A stretch of 32,775 nucleotides of DNA, from the NCBI GenBank assembly GCA_003167215.1, contig PMTV01000068.1, positions 1 to 32,775 on the forward strand. Reading direction: 5' to 3'. Positions 8,372-17,091 of this stretch are shown piece after piece (position 1 is the stretch's first letter; each line of letters starts with the position of its first letter). This stretch comes from Acidobacteriota bacterium. Its GTDB lineage: Bacteria > Acidobacteriota > Terriglobia > Acidiferrales > UBA7541. A model generated the notes under the pieces. That model was given only the letters and a program-made list of their open reading frames with translations. It had not been told where the DNA came from and ran no database searches. The translations under genes were made by a program, and so were the position numbers.

Positions 8372-9849
8372 TTGCATCGATCGGCAAGTGGCTGGACGCG
8401 CGCCTTCAGCTTGGCGCTACCATCCGCGACACAGCCGAGCACTCCGTTCCGCGCGAAACCGCGAGCTGGTTTTACGTTTTTGGCAGTGCTGCATTCGTCG
8501 TGTTCATGCTTCAGATCGTGACGGGCATCATGCTGGCACTCATTTACGTGCCTTCCGCCGGTGAAGCCTGGAATAGTCTCCAGACTCTTAATCACAGCGT
8601 CGTGCTAGGTTGGTTTATTCGAGGTCTCCACGGTTGGGGCTCGGATTTTATGGTTGCAATCGTTCTGATCCATATGGTCCAAGTCTTTTTGTTCGGCGCG
8701 TACAAGTACCCGCGTGAACTGACTTGGATTGTGGGGGTCTTTCTCCTGCTCGTGACTCTTGGAATGGCCTTCACGGGCCAAGTTCTGCGATTCGATCAAG
8801 ATGCCTATTGGGGCCTAGGAATTGGAGCGTCGATTGCAAGTCGCGTTCCCCTGATGGGACCTTCCATCGTGAATTTGATGTTGGGCGGCCCGATCATCGC
8901 AGGAGCAACTCTTTCGCGGTTCTTCGCCCTTCATGTATTCGTCATTCCCGGGCTTTTGATCGCCTTCGTGGCCGTGCATTTGCTGATGGTCATTAAGCTG
9001 GGGATCAATGAATGGCCGATGCCGGGACGCGTGGTCCGCAAGGCCACCTATATTAAGGAGTATCACGAACTCACGAAAAAAGACGGGATTCCGTTCGTTC
9101 CCGGCGCGGTTTGGAAAGACCTTTTTTTCTCAGCCTTCATCTTGCTCTCGGTCGCCGCTTGCGCCGTTTACTTCGGACCTTTTGGCCCGTCAGGCCCTCC
9201 GAATCCTACGATTATTCAAACCGCGCCGCGTCCGGATTTCTTCTTCTTGTGGCTCTATGCCGTGCTCTCGCTCTTGCCGCCATCCATGGAAACTCCCGCT
9301 TTGCTCATTGGACCGGTGATTGTAATTCTCGGACTCCTGCTCTTGCCGTTCCTTTTCGGTGAAGGCGAGAAGAGCTGGCGGCGCAGGCCCGTTGCCGTGC
9401 TCACGATTCTGCTCGTAGCGGTCGCGTTGGGAACGTTTACGCGTCTCGCTGGAAATGCACCATGGAGCCCGGTGATGGACGCATGGAGCGGGATTCCCAT
9501 TCCCGCCGAGTTTCTCCACAACCGCTCCGCACTCGAACGCCAAGGCGCCCTGGTTTTCCAGGTGAAGCAATGTCACAACTGCCACTCACTCGACAATCAA
9601 GGCGGAAAGCGCGGACCGGCTCTCGATGCGGTGGCCGTTCGGTTGACACAGGATCAACTGATTCGGCAAGTAATCCAAGGCGGTGGCAACATGCCTGCGT
9701 ACGGGAAGAATCTGAGCCCCGCGGAGACGACGGCTTTGGTCGCGTTCCTTGAGACGTTGCATCCTGCAGGACAATCGCCGGCGCGCGACGCCTCGCGTGC
9801 TATCGCGCTCGAACCAGACTCCGCAACGCCATCTTCGGGTCACCCCTAG
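8362..9849 (+). CDS. Cytochrome b fused to a C-terminal cytochrome c domain
   Basis: This 495-residue protein joins a full-length cytochrome b to a haem c domain. The b-haem ligands are H90/H104 and H191/H206. The second pair is spaced as in b6 proteins (14 residues between), not as in mitochondrial cytochrome b. The quinol-site PEWY motif is changed to PDFF at 291-294. After about eight helices, a domain with CHNCH at 404-408 and likely axial M444 (NMPAY) begins near residue 390. It oxidises quinol together with the Rieske protein and passes electrons to c haems. Fusions of b-type and c-type cytochromes are known from Bacillus and other menaquinone users. ctaG follows after seven bases. Confidence 0.94.
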   Translation: MRLIASIGKWLDARLQLGATIRDTAEHSVPRETASWFYVFGSAAFVVFMLQIVTGIMLALIYVPSAGEAWNSLQTLNHSVVLGWFIRGLHGWGSDFMVAIVLIHMVQVFLFGAYKYPRELTWIVGVFLLLVTLGMAFTGQVLRFDQDAYWGLGIGASIASRVPLMGPSIVNLMLGGPIIAGATLSRFFALHVFVIPGLLIAFVAVHLLMVIKLGINEWPMPGRVVRKATYIKEYHELTKKDGIPFVPGAVWKDLFFSAFILLSVAACAVYFGPFGPSGPPNPTIIQTAPRPDFFFLWLYAVLSLLPPSMETPALLIGPVIVILGLLLLPFLFGEGEKSWRRRPVAVLTILLVAVALGTFTRLAGNAPWSPVMDAWSGIPIPAEFLHNRSALERQGALVFQVKQCHNCHSLDNQGGKRGPALDAVAVRLTQDQLIRQVIQGGGNMPAYGKNLSPAETTALVAFLETLHPAGQSPARDASRAIALEPDSATPSSGHP

Positions 9850-9856
9850 AATTTCC

Positions 9857-10759
9857 ATGACCTCTGAGATTCAAATTGTTTTGGAATCCTGGTCCGCTCC
9901 CATCGGAGTGAATGTGTCGTTGTGTCTCGCAGCTCTGGTCTATACCAGAGGCTGGCTTCGTCTCCGCATTGTTTTCCCGCGACTGATTTCAGCGTGGCAG
10001 CTTGGGGCATTTTTGGCTGGAATCATTTCAGTGTGGATCGCAATTGGGTCGCCAGTGGACGCGTTTGACGAGGTCTCGCTCTCCGTTCATATGGTGCAGC
10101 ATCTTTTGCTCATGACAATCGCTCCGGCTCTGATTTGGCTCGGCGCACCAGCACTCCCGCTTCTCAAGGGGCTACCGCACTGGTTAGCTCGCCGCGTCGT
10201 GAGCCCATTTCTCCAGTGGCGTGTAGTGAAATGGTTTGGCCGTTTTCTCGCCAACCCTGCGATTTGTTGGCTCGCCGCCGCGCTCGCCTTGATCGGTTGG
10301 CATGTCCCCGCCGTATTTGAGCTGGCATTGCGCTGGAAGTGGTTGCATGAATTGGAGCACGCATGTTTTTTCGGCGCCGGCCTTCTGTTCTGGTGGCCGG
10401 TCGTTCAGCCCTGGCCAAGTACGCCGAGGTGGCCTCGGTGGGCCATACCCTTGTACCTTTTTTTTGCCACCTTGCCGTGTGACGCGCTCTCAGGGTTTCT
10501 TGTGTTCTGCGATCGCGTTGTCTACGCGTCTTATCTTTCTGCACCTCGACTCTTTGGCATTTCAGCGCTTCAAGATCAGGAATGCGCGGCCGCCTTGATG
10601 TGGACCTGCGTAACGATCATCTTTTTGGTTCCGGCAGTCATTGTCACGCTCCAGATTCTTTCGCCCCAGAAAGAGCAGTTGCCGCCGGGAACCTGGTCCG
10701 GATTCCCCACCGATGTTGAGGCGGCAAGCAAAACCGGAATCGTCAATCCCAGGGCGTAG
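9857..10759 (+). CDS. ctaG: Cytochrome c oxidase assembly factor CtaG (caa3 type)
   Basis: This 300-residue membrane protein has about seven helices. The motif HMVQHLLLMTIAP, followed by LIWLGAPALPLLKGLP, is characteristic of the caa3-CtaG family, which helps insert copper into the oxidase. This family is not homologous to the Cox11 proteins also called CtaG. The frame is open back to 9749, but starting there would overlap the cytochrome b gene by about 100 bases; the ATG at 9857, seven bases after that stop, gives the usual length. It is the last gene of the respiratory operon. Confidence 0.88.
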   Translation: MTSEIQIVLESWSAPIGVNVSLCLAALVYTRGWLRLRIVFPRLISAWQLGAFLAGIISVWIAIGSPVDAFDEVSLSVHMVQHLLLMTIAPALIWLGAPALPLLKGLPHWLARRVVSPFLQWRVVKWFGRFLANPAICWLAAALALIGWHVPAVFELALRWKWLHELEHACFFGAGLLFWWPVVQPWPSTPRWPRWAIPLYLFFATLPCDALSGFLVFCDRVVYASYLSAPRLFGISALQDQECAAALMWTCVTIIFLVPAVIVTLQILSPQKEQLPPGTWSGFPTDVEAASKTGIVNPRA

Positions 10760-10816
10760 AGGTAAATAAAAATCATTCGCGAACCTGCTCCTGATGTGAG
10801 ATATTGCGCGAGTATC

Positions 10817-10838
10817 GTTATGTTTCGTAATATAGCGT
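10817..10838. promoter_or_regulatory. Candidate control site upstream of the first GH36-like gene
   Basis: The spacer 10760-10868 holds a TAATAT that could serve as a -10 element (10828-10833) but no good -35. The 22 bases given here match 14 of 22 ungapped positions of 16025-16046 in the divergent DeoR/kinase control region; the ends GTTA and TAGCGT are common to both. A shared DeoR-family operator would explain this. Low complexity and short length make chance similarity possible. Confidence 0.3.
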
Positions 10839-10868
10839 TTTCTTTCTCTTTATGGCGAGGCGCAAACA

Positions 10869-13139
10869 ATGATTGCAGCATCGTTAGCCAAGCGGCTGAA
10901 GTTTCCGCAATTCTCCGCCACTGTGTTGACGATTCTCGCCGGCGTCACCCTGCTCGCGAACGGATGCGGAAAACAAGCTACGCCCGCGACGCCACCTGCC
11001 GCGCCTTCACCATCGTCGCAGCTCCGCGTGTCCGCGTCCGCCGATGGCGTGGTGGTAGATACATCCACGGCCGAATTCGTGCTGAGACCGACGGGTTACG
11101 TCGCGGCGAGCCTGATATCAAACTACGGGAAACTTTCGCTAGATGATGCGGGCAGCGACCCCGGCATTCAGGTGATAGCTGGTGGGAAACAAATTTCAGA
11201 TGTTGCTTTCGATGTTGCCCACCCTCAAATCTCGGAGCCTAACGGCCGATTGGGAACAAAAGGGAAACGTATCGAGGTGAAGGGTAAGAATTCAGCGGGA
11301 GATATCGACGAATCTCTGATTGTGGAAGTGTACGACGACTTTCCCAACATAGCTCTGGTCTCCAGCACGATTCGGAATTCGGGCCGGAGAGAAGTGAAAC
11401 TCGACACGGTGAATCTGGACCGGCATCGCCTGAACGCATCTTTGGCAGACCCGTCGGCAGCTCCGCACGAAATGTGGTCCTTTCATGGAGCGAGTATCGA
11501 GTGGGGCAAAGATAACGTTTTTAAGATTCCGAAGAAATTCTCGCAACAAAATCAGATGGGCTCGCTCGTGGAAGTGAAAGGAGACCTGGGACGGGTAGGT
11601 GGCGGAATACCCGTCGTTGCGTTTTGGACGAATGCGGTAGGTGAAGCGGTTGGGCACGTCGAAACTCTTCCATTGGTGCTTTCCATTCCTGTGGAAACAC
11701 AACCCGACGGGCGCGTCGATGCCGCCGTTCATCTAACGCCGCACGCTACATTGCAGTCTGGCGAAGCCTATTCCACGCCTCAGACGTTCGTCGCCGTTTA
11801 CTCAGGCGATTACTACGAGCCGCTGCGAATTTATTCCGACGTGATCGACGGGGAAGGCCTGAAAAAGCCCGCGAACAATAGCGAAGACTATGCAGTGAGT
11901 TGGTGTGGCTGGGCCTACCTAGCCAACGTAACTCCCGCTCAAATGCTGGGCACAATTCCAAAATTGAAGGAAATGGGAATTCATTGGGCCACGCTGGACG
12001 ATCGCTGGTTCAACAATTATGGCGACTGGCAGCCGCGTAGCGATACGTTTCCCGATGATGAAATTCGCAAGATGGTTCAACAGTTTCATCAGCAGGGAAT
12101 TAAAGTGCAACTTTGGTGGCTGCCACTAGCAGTAGAAGATGGAGGGCCGGGATACGAATCACATCCGTACGGCGTCTCGGAGGTGGTGAAACAACATCCG
12201 GACTGGCTGATCCTGGACAAAAACGGGAAGCCCGCTCGCATGACGCGAAATCTGGCATCGCTGTGCCCTGCGCTGCCGGAGGTCCAGGCGTATTACAAGC
12301 AACTGACCGAGAGATTCATTCGAGATTGGGACTTCGATGGACACAAGCTCGACAATATTTATAGCGTGCCTGCATGCTACAACCCAAAACATCACCACAA
12401 ATCGCCGAACGACTCGGTCTACGCCATGGGCGAGATTTACAAAACGATTTTTGAAACGACGCGAGCGCTGAAGGCGGATAGCGTTACGCAGAGTTGTCCC
12501 TGTGGCACACCCCCGAGTATCGCGTGGCTGCGCTATATCGATCAGGCCGTCACGGCCGATCCGGTGGGTTCTGTACAGGTTCGTCAGCGAGTGAAAATGT
12601 ACAAGGCGCTGCTGGGCCCGAAGTCTGCAGTGTATGGAGATCATGTCGAGCTGACCCGCATAGCAAATCCGAACGGGAATGAAAAAGATCTCGGATCTGA
12701 TTTTGCTTCTACCGTGGGCACCGGCGGAGTTGTCGGTACAAAGTTCGCGTGGCCCGATTACGGCCCGAAGTTGAGCGACGTGTATCTGACACCTCAAAAA
12801 GAAGAGTACTGGAAAAAGTGGATCGGTCTCTACAACGACAAAATGCTTTCCCGCGGAACGTTCCGCAATCTTTACGTGTACGGCTATGACGTGCCCGAGG
12901 GATATGCGATCGAAAAAGACGGAGCCATGTATTACGCGTTCTTTGCGCCTGCCTCCGATGGCAAAGACACGAAACCAGCCACTTGGGCCGGGGAAATAGA
13001 GCTACGAGGGCTAGCGCCGGGGAAATATCACGTGGTGGACTACGTCAACGGTAAAGACCTGGGGTTTGTGACTGCGCCAGGCGCGCGGCTCGATGCCAGT
13101 TTCTCTGACCATTTGCTCATCGAAGTCACCAAACAATAG
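10869..13139 (+). CDS. GH36-like (alpha-galactosidase superfamily) lipoprotein, copy A
   Basis: This 756-residue protein starts with a signal peptide and a lipobox-like LANGC (lipidated C33), followed by a Pro/Ala/Ser linker, so it should be anchored outside the cytoplasm. A beta-rich N-terminal half (about 50-330) precedes a TIM-barrel half starting near WCGWAY (345-350), as in clan GH-D enzymes. KLD with D495 is the likely nucleophile; D558 or D564 (YIDQAVTADP) is the likely acid/base. A final beta domain ends the protein. GH36 members cleave alpha-galactosides, and some cleave alpha-N-acetylgalactosaminides; substrate here is unknown. The unusual CYNPKHHHKSP (503-513) just after the nucleophile recurs in copy B. 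It starts 109 bases after ctaG and ends convergently with the PfkB gene. Confidence 0.8.
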   Translation: MIAASLAKRLKFPQFSATVLTILAGVTLLANGCGKQATPATPPAAPSPSSQLRVSASADGVVVDTSTAEFVLRPTGYVAASLISNYGKLSLDDAGSDPGIQVIAGGKQISDVAFDVAHPQISEPNGRLGTKGKRIEVKGKNSAGDIDESLIVEVYDDFPNIALVSSTIRNSGRREVKLDTVNLDRHRLNASLADPSAAPHEMWSFHGASIEWGKDNVFKIPKKFSQQNQMGSLVEVKGDLGRVGGGIPVVAFWTNAVGEAVGHVETLPLVLSIPVETQPDGRVDAAVHLTPHATLQSGEAYSTPQTFVAVYSGDYYEPLRIYSDVIDGEGLKKPANNSEDYAVSWCGWAYLANVTPAQMLGTIPKLKEMGIHWATLDDRWFNNYGDWQPRSDTFPDDEIRKMVQQFHQQGIKVQLWWLPLAVEDGGPGYESHPYGVSEVVKQHPDWLILDKNGKPARMTRNLASLCPALPEVQAYYKQLTERFIRDWDFDGHKLDNIYSVPACYNPKHHHKSPNDSVYAMGEIYKTIFETTRALKADSVTQSCPCGTPPSIAWLRYIDQAVTADPVGSVQVRQRVKMYKALLGPKSAVYGDHVELTRIANPNGNEKDLGSDFASTVGTGGVVGTKFAWPDYGPKLSDVYLTPQKEEYWKKWIGLYNDKMLSRGTFRNLYVYGYDVPEGYAIEKDGAMYYAFFAPASDGKDTKPATWAGEIELRGLAPGKYHVVDYVNGKDLGFVTAPGARLDASFSDHLLIEVTKQ

Positions 13140-13170
13140 AAATTTCTAAGAAGCCCGAATTCGTTCACCT

Positions 13171-14109
13171 TCAGCGCTGGTCCAAATGGTCGTGGAAAAA
13201 TTGCTCGACGCTATCGCGATCCGTGAAAGCCTCTGTTCCGCCTTCGCGAGTGGTTGAGAAGGCCCCGGCGATGTCGGCGTATTCAAGACATTCGGCCGGG
13301 CTTGCGCCCTGCAGAAAACGATGGATGAAGCCGGCATCGAAGCTGTCGCCCGCACCGACCGAATCCACTGAAGCCACTCGCATCCCCTGGCGCCGCCATT
13401 CCTCAGAACCCTTGCGAGCGATAGCTCCCTGGGAGCCCAGTTTCACGACCACGAACTGACAGACTTGCGCAAGTTTTCCGATTGCTTGCACCAGGTCGTC
13501 GGTGCCGGCGATCTTTTTAGCCTCACGCTCGTTGGGGAAAAAAATATCGACATACGGCAGCACGTCCAGCAAATCTTTGCCCCACTTGCCTTCGGGATCA
13601 TCGTTGGTGTCAAGCGAGGTCGAAAGGCCCTTGGCTTTGGCTTCGCGAAACAAATCAACGATTTTCGGGCGAAGGGCTCTGTGCAAGAAGTACGACGAGA
13701 GATGCAAATGTCTCGACGAAAAAATGTAATCGAGATCGAGATCGACGTAGCTCAACTCGAACATCGTTCCCGGATAGGTCAGGATGAAACGATGTTCTGG
13801 CTGGGTGAGTATGACGGTCAGGCCCGTGGATGTCTTACTGGAAGTGAAAGAAACATGAGATAAATCAACACCGGCCGAGGCGAGCCAGTCGAACGCCATT
13901 TTTCCCAGAGCATCGGCTCCGATTTTTGAAACCATGCCGACGCCAGTGCCGAGTACGGAAAGATTGTGCGCAAAAATCGCCGACGAACTCCCCAGCGTCA
14001 AGCGAAACCCACCGATCAAGGATTCTTCTTCGGGCTTCAATTCTTTTGGCAAGCCGTAAAGAATCAGATCTGGATTGATTTCTCCGACCACGCACACGTC
14101 GAGAGACAT
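13171..14109 (-). CDS. PfkB-family (ribokinase-like) sugar kinase
   Basis: This 312-residue cytoplasmic kinase has the two-domain ribokinase layout. The C-terminal PfkB signature VGAGDSFDAGF is at 251-261 with catalytic base D255, and the N-terminal GG motif is LIGGFRLTLGSSSAI (31-45). It transfers phosphate from ATP to a sugar or sugar phosphate. Sequence alone does not separate a ketohexokinase-like, a 2-keto-3-deoxygluconate-like or another specificity. It is the third gene of the operon DeoR-SIS-PfkB, 13 bases after the SIS gene, and GAGG precedes the ATG at 14109. The plus-strand GH36 gene ends 31 bases away on the opposite strand; no clear terminator lies between. Confidence 0.88.
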   Translation of the reverse strand: MSLDVCVVGEINPDLILYGLPKELKPEEESLIGGFRLTLGSSSAIFAHNLSVLGTGVGMVSKIGADALGKMAFDWLASAGVDLSHVSFTSSKTSTGLTVILTQPEHRFILTYPGTMFELSYVDLDLDYIFSSRHLHLSSYFLHRALRPKIVDLFREAKAKGLSTSLDTNDDPEGKWGKDLLDVLPYVDIFFPNEREAKKIAGTDDLVQAIGKLAQVCQFVVVKLGSQGAIARKGSEEWRRQGMRVASVDSVGAGDSFDAGFIHRFLQGASPAECLEYADIAGAFSTTREGGTEAFTDRDSVEQFFHDHLDQR

Positions 14110-14122
14110 TCATGAACCTCGA

Positions 14123-15199
14123 TTAGCTTCTGCTCTCCAGCGTTACCACGCGCGATAAGTTGCGAGGTTCGTCAGGATTCAATCCCTTCTTAAGTCCCGT
14201 GTAAAATCCCAGGAGTTGCCCGGCGATCACACTCGCGGCTGCACGGGCGGCTTCAGGAATATCAAGAGACAACTCCACCGTATAGTCGGCAGCCTTGCGA
14301 ATCGCCGCGCTGCATGTATTTGCGACCACCAGCGTTGTGCCGCCCAGCGCCTTGATTTCTTCCAGGACGGCAACCTCAGCGTCGAACCCGGTTTCGCTGA
14401 TGATAAAGGTGATCAGAGTCTCGGGACTTACGATGGCTTTTGGTCCGTGCCTGAATTCCAGCGTATGAAAACACTGCGCGTAGGAACAAGACATTTCCTT
14501 CACCTTCAACATCGATTCTTGCGCGATTCCAAAGAACGGACCTTGGCCGAGGAAGACATAATCCGCGAATGTCCCCGCCTGCACCAGCGATTTTACCGTG
14601 GTTTGGAACTGGCCTAATCGCGCAGCAAATTGCTCGGGAAGCTTGTGAAGGCCGGTCAAGAAATCAGGGTGATCTCCGCGGATGGCGGCGAGCGACTGTA
14701 ATACGATGAGCATGGAAGTGAAAGATCTGGTCATTACTGTACTTTTCTCGTCGGCAGCATGCAGGATGATGTGGTCCGAAGAAAGTTTCTCGATGGGAGT
14801 GTCTGTACCGCAGGTTATCGCGAGAACTTTAAGATTGAGTACACCTTCCAAATACCTGGCTGCCTGCAGAATCTCCGAGGTATGCCCGGAGCGGGTAATC
14901 ATGACTGGCTGGCAGGGGACGGGAAGCAGCTGCGGAAAGAGCATGATTTCGGATGCAGGAATCGCGCGAGATTTCTCGCCCGTGAGAATGGACCAGCTCG
15001 CCGCCGCGCTTTGAGCCAAGTAGAAGCTGGAGCCGCAGCCGATGAACACCCACTCGATATTCCCGGGTAGGTTGTGAGCAAGCAAGCGCAATTCCGCACT
15101 TTTATCCATCGCTTGCAAACACGTAGTCCAGGTGGCGGGCTGGGAGAGAATCTCGGAAATGGTGTTAGCGCCGCTTGCTGATTTCAATTCCGTCAACAT
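14123..15199 (-). CDS. SIS-domain sugar-phosphate isomerase/deaminase, AgaS/GlmS-like
   Basis: The 358-residue product has two SIS domains. GCGSSFYLAQSAA and SGHTSEILQAARYLEG belong to the first, with the conserved DEKSTVMTRSFTSML; EFRHGPKA belongs to the second. These features are typical of the AgaS/GlmS C-terminal group, which isomerise or deaminate hexosamine and ketose phosphates (for example galactosamine-6-phosphate to tagatose-6-phosphate). The frame is open up to a TTG at 15232 that overlaps the DeoR stop, but the ATG at 15199 has a perfect GGAGG three bases upstream, so I choose it. It lacks the glutaminase domain of GlmS. Within this cluster it could feed tagatose-6-phosphate to the divergent FruK/LacC-like kinase. 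Confidence 0.87.
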   Translation of the reverse strand: MLTELKSASGANTISEILSQPATWTTCLQAMDKSAELRLLAHNLPGNIEWVFIGCGSSFYLAQSAAASWSILTGEKSRAIPASEIMLFPQLLPVPCQPVMITRSGHTSEILQAARYLEGVLNLKVLAITCGTDTPIEKLSSDHIILHAADEKSTVMTRSFTSMLIVLQSLAAIRGDHPDFLTGLHKLPEQFAARLGQFQTTVKSLVQAGTFADYVFLGQGPFFGIAQESMLKVKEMSCSYAQCFHTLEFRHGPKAIVSPETLITFIISETGFDAEVAVLEEIKALGGTTLVVANTCSAAIRKAADYTVELSLDIPEAARAAASVIAGQLLGFYTGLKKGLNPDEPRNLSRVVTLESRS

Positions 15200-15228
15200 T
15201 GCCTCCACAATTCCGCAAGCATTAAAGT

Positions 15229-15990
15229 TCAAACAACGATGGTCTTGATATGTGCCGCGCGGAGAGCGCGCAAGTTTTTGGCAGAGATTTTCCTGTCCGT
15301 AATGGTGTGATGCACCGCCGAAATGGGAGCAATGAATGAAAGGCTGCGCCGGCCGAATTTACTCGAATCGCATACGATAATCGTGGTCTTGGCATTTTCC
15401 ATCATGACGCGGTTCACTCGTGCTTCCAGAAGGTTCGGAGTGGTGAGACCATATTCCAGATCGAAACCGTCCACCGCGAGCAACAAAAGATCGGCGGTCA
15501 CGTGACGTAAGGAATCCTCGGCGAGCGGTCCTACTAGCGAAAACGAATTTCTTCTTAGCACGCCTCCCGTTAAAATGACCTCGACGTCGGTGCCGGCCAG
15601 CTCAGCCGCGATATTGACGGCGTTGGTGATCACCGTGAGATTCCGAACATGCTTGATCGCGCGCGCCACCGCTGTAGTAGTAGTGCCTGAATCAAGGATT
15701 ACGACTTGGCCCGGTTGAACGAAGCGCGCGGCCGCCGCGGCGATCTTGAGTTTTTCGCGGCGATGCAATTGCTCTTTCTCGTGCAGCGTAGGATCCCTTA
15801 AGGCGGACGCGTCCATCGGAAGCGCGCCGCCGTGGGCCCGTTGAATTCGGCCCATTTGGTGAAGGGATTCCAAGTCTTTGCGAATCGTGATGAGAGAAGT
15901 GGAGAAGCGCCGTGCAAGGTCTTTGACAACAACCCGTCCATCGCGTTGGGTCAATTCAAGAATTTTTCGGCGCCGTTCTTCTGCCAGCAT
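15229..15990 (-). CDS. DeoR-family transcriptional regulator 1
   Basis: This 253-residue repressor-type protein has an N-terminal winged helix (about 1-57), opening MLAEERRRKILELTQ, with recognition helix near TIRKDLESL, and the DeoR end signature RAHGGA. The C-terminal sugar-phosphate-sensing domain shows VILDSGTTTTAVARAI (about 100-115) and LTVITNAVNIAAEL. DeoR proteins usually release DNA when a pathway sugar phosphate binds. It is the first gene of the operon with the SIS and PfkB genes and is divergent from the FruK/LacC-like kinase, so it probably controls both directions from 15991-16084. Confidence 0.92.
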   Translation of the reverse strand: MLAEERRRKILELTQRDGRVVVKDLARRFSTSLITIRKDLESLHQMGRIQRAHGGALPMDASALRDPTLHEKEQLHRREKLKIAAAAARFVQPGQVVILDSGTTTTAVARAIKHVRNLTVITNAVNIAAELAGTDVEVILTGGVLRRNSFSLVGPLAEDSLRHVTADLLLLAVDGFDLEYGLTTPNLLEARVNRVMMENAKTTIIVCDSSKFGRRSLSFIAPISAVHHTITDRKISAKNLRALRAAHIKTIVV

Positions 15991-16005
15991 GGTTTATGGA
16001 TGTGC

Positions 16006-16038
16006 TTTCGAATTATTACTTTTTGTTACTATTTCGAA
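16006..16038. promoter_or_regulatory. Candidate DeoR operator: paired TTTCGAA repeats
   Basis: The 94 bp spacer between the divergent DeoR 1 and kinase genes contains TTTCGAA at 16006-16012 and again at 16032-16038, 26 bp (about 2.5 turns) apart. Between them lies an A/T-rich stretch with two AGTAA units ten bases apart on the minus strand. The layout suits an operator bound by a DeoR dimer or tetramer. A TTGACA at 16053-16058 has no good -10 at the proper distance. The pairing is seen in the sequence; the operator role is inferred. Confidence 0.4.
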
Positions 16039-16084
16039 CTTAGCGTGATAGCTTGACACAAGTGCACTTCGGGAGCAAGGGCTG

Positions 16085-17044
16085 ATGGCCGATTCAACGA
16101 TCGTTTGCGTAAGCGCAAATCCTGCGATGGACCGCCGGTTGCACGTTGCATCCCTCGAGGCCGGTGAAGTGAATCGCGCTAAAAGCGCCCGCGGCCTGGC
16201 CGGAGGCAAGGCCGCGCACGTGGCGATGGCTGCTCACGCGCTAGGAGCGAATGCGAGCTGGATCGGATTTCTGGGAGGGGCGATCGGCGAAGAGTGCGCT
16301 CGGCAGTTGGAATCAATGGATATTGAAGTGGTTGCGGTGCGCACGACCACTAGCACTCGCGTGAATCTGGAGGTGATCGAAGACTCCGGAAAGGTGACGG
16401 AGATACTTGAACCCGGCGCCGCGCCGACCCGGGAAGAAACCGCCGAATTTGTGCGGGTGTGTTCCGAGCGAATACGGGAAGAGGGGAAGGCGTCGCTGCT
16501 CGTCATTTCCGGGAGCTTACCTTCAGGCATCTCACCAGATTTTTATGTTTCTTTAATTGAAGCTGCGCGAAATGCGGGCGCGAGAGTCTTTATCGATACC
16601 AGCGGCGAGGCTCTGGGCGAGAGCGTGAAAGCCAATCCAGACTTGGTGAAAGTGAATCGCGCCGAGGCCGAAGCTCTGCTGGGAAGATCGCTGAAGTCGA
16701 GACAGGAAACAACTGAGGCCGCTCGTGAAATCATTCGACGAGGATCGAGCAGCGCCGCGATCACATTGGGGAAAGACGGTCTAGTCTGGATCGAGCATCG
16801 AGACGGACCAGTGTGGATAGCGCGTCCCCCCAGCGCGAGAGTGGTCTCGACGGTCGGTTCCGGGGACGCAACTCTGGCAGGATTCGCTTACGCTGCAATT
16901 CAAGGGATCGTTGGCGAAGAGGCAGTACGACTCGCCGCCGCTTGTGGCGCCGCCAATTGCGCGGCAAGCTCGCCGGGCATGATCAATTTTGCAGACGCGC
17001 AAAGACTGCTTCCGCAAATCGAAGTGCAGAAAATGACTTTCTAG
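16085..17044 (+). CDS. 1-phosphofructokinase/tagatose-6-phosphate kinase-like PfkB kinase (FruK/LacC group)
   Basis: This 319-residue kinase has SANPAMDR near the start (10-17), ISGSLPSGI (141-149) and TVGSGDATLAGF (256-267) with catalytic D261. The SGSLPxG motif and the NPAxD start are typical of the FruK/LacC/PfkB2 group, which make a fructose- or tagatose-1,6-bisphosphate from a monophosphate. The substrate-side GGK motif reads GLAGGKAAHVA, compared with the more common GGKGINVA. Its product would be a substrate for the aldolase encoded at 22976. The start at 16085 is preceded by GGGAGCAAGG. Convergent with the amidohydrolase gene; 47 bases separate them. Confidence 0.85.
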   Translation: MADSTIVCVSANPAMDRRLHVASLEAGEVNRAKSARGLAGGKAAHVAMAAHALGANASWIGFLGGAIGEECARQLESMDIEVVAVRTTTSTRVNLEVIEDSGKVTEILEPGAAPTREETAEFVRVCSERIREEGKASLLVISGSLPSGISPDFYVSLIEAARNAGARVFIDTSGEALGESVKANPDLVKVNRAEAEALLGRSLKSRQETTEAAREIIRRGSSSAAITLGKDGLVWIEHRDGPVWIARPPSARVVSTVGSGDATLAGFAYAAIQGIVGEEAVRLAAACGAANCAASSPGMINFADAQRLLPQIEVQKMTF

Positions 17045-17091
17045 ACGCAAGGTAGTGGCCGAGCGGTTCCTGGCAATAACATTTGGCAGTT

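Noticed and set aside
13137-13148. Perfect 12 bp palindrome TAGAAATTTCTA over the GH36 copy A stop codon
   Set aside because: It has no loop, no G/C stem and no T-tract, so it is neither a believable terminator nor clearly an operator.
13465-13863. Plus-strand ORF of 132 codons
   Set aside because: It lies entirely antisense to the PfkB kinase gene, has no family-like features and no suitable ribosome binding site.
16053-16058. TTGACA as the -35 of the FruK/LacC-like kinase
   Set aside because: At 16-18 bases downstream there is only G/C- and purine-rich sequence (the ribosome binding site), no -10.
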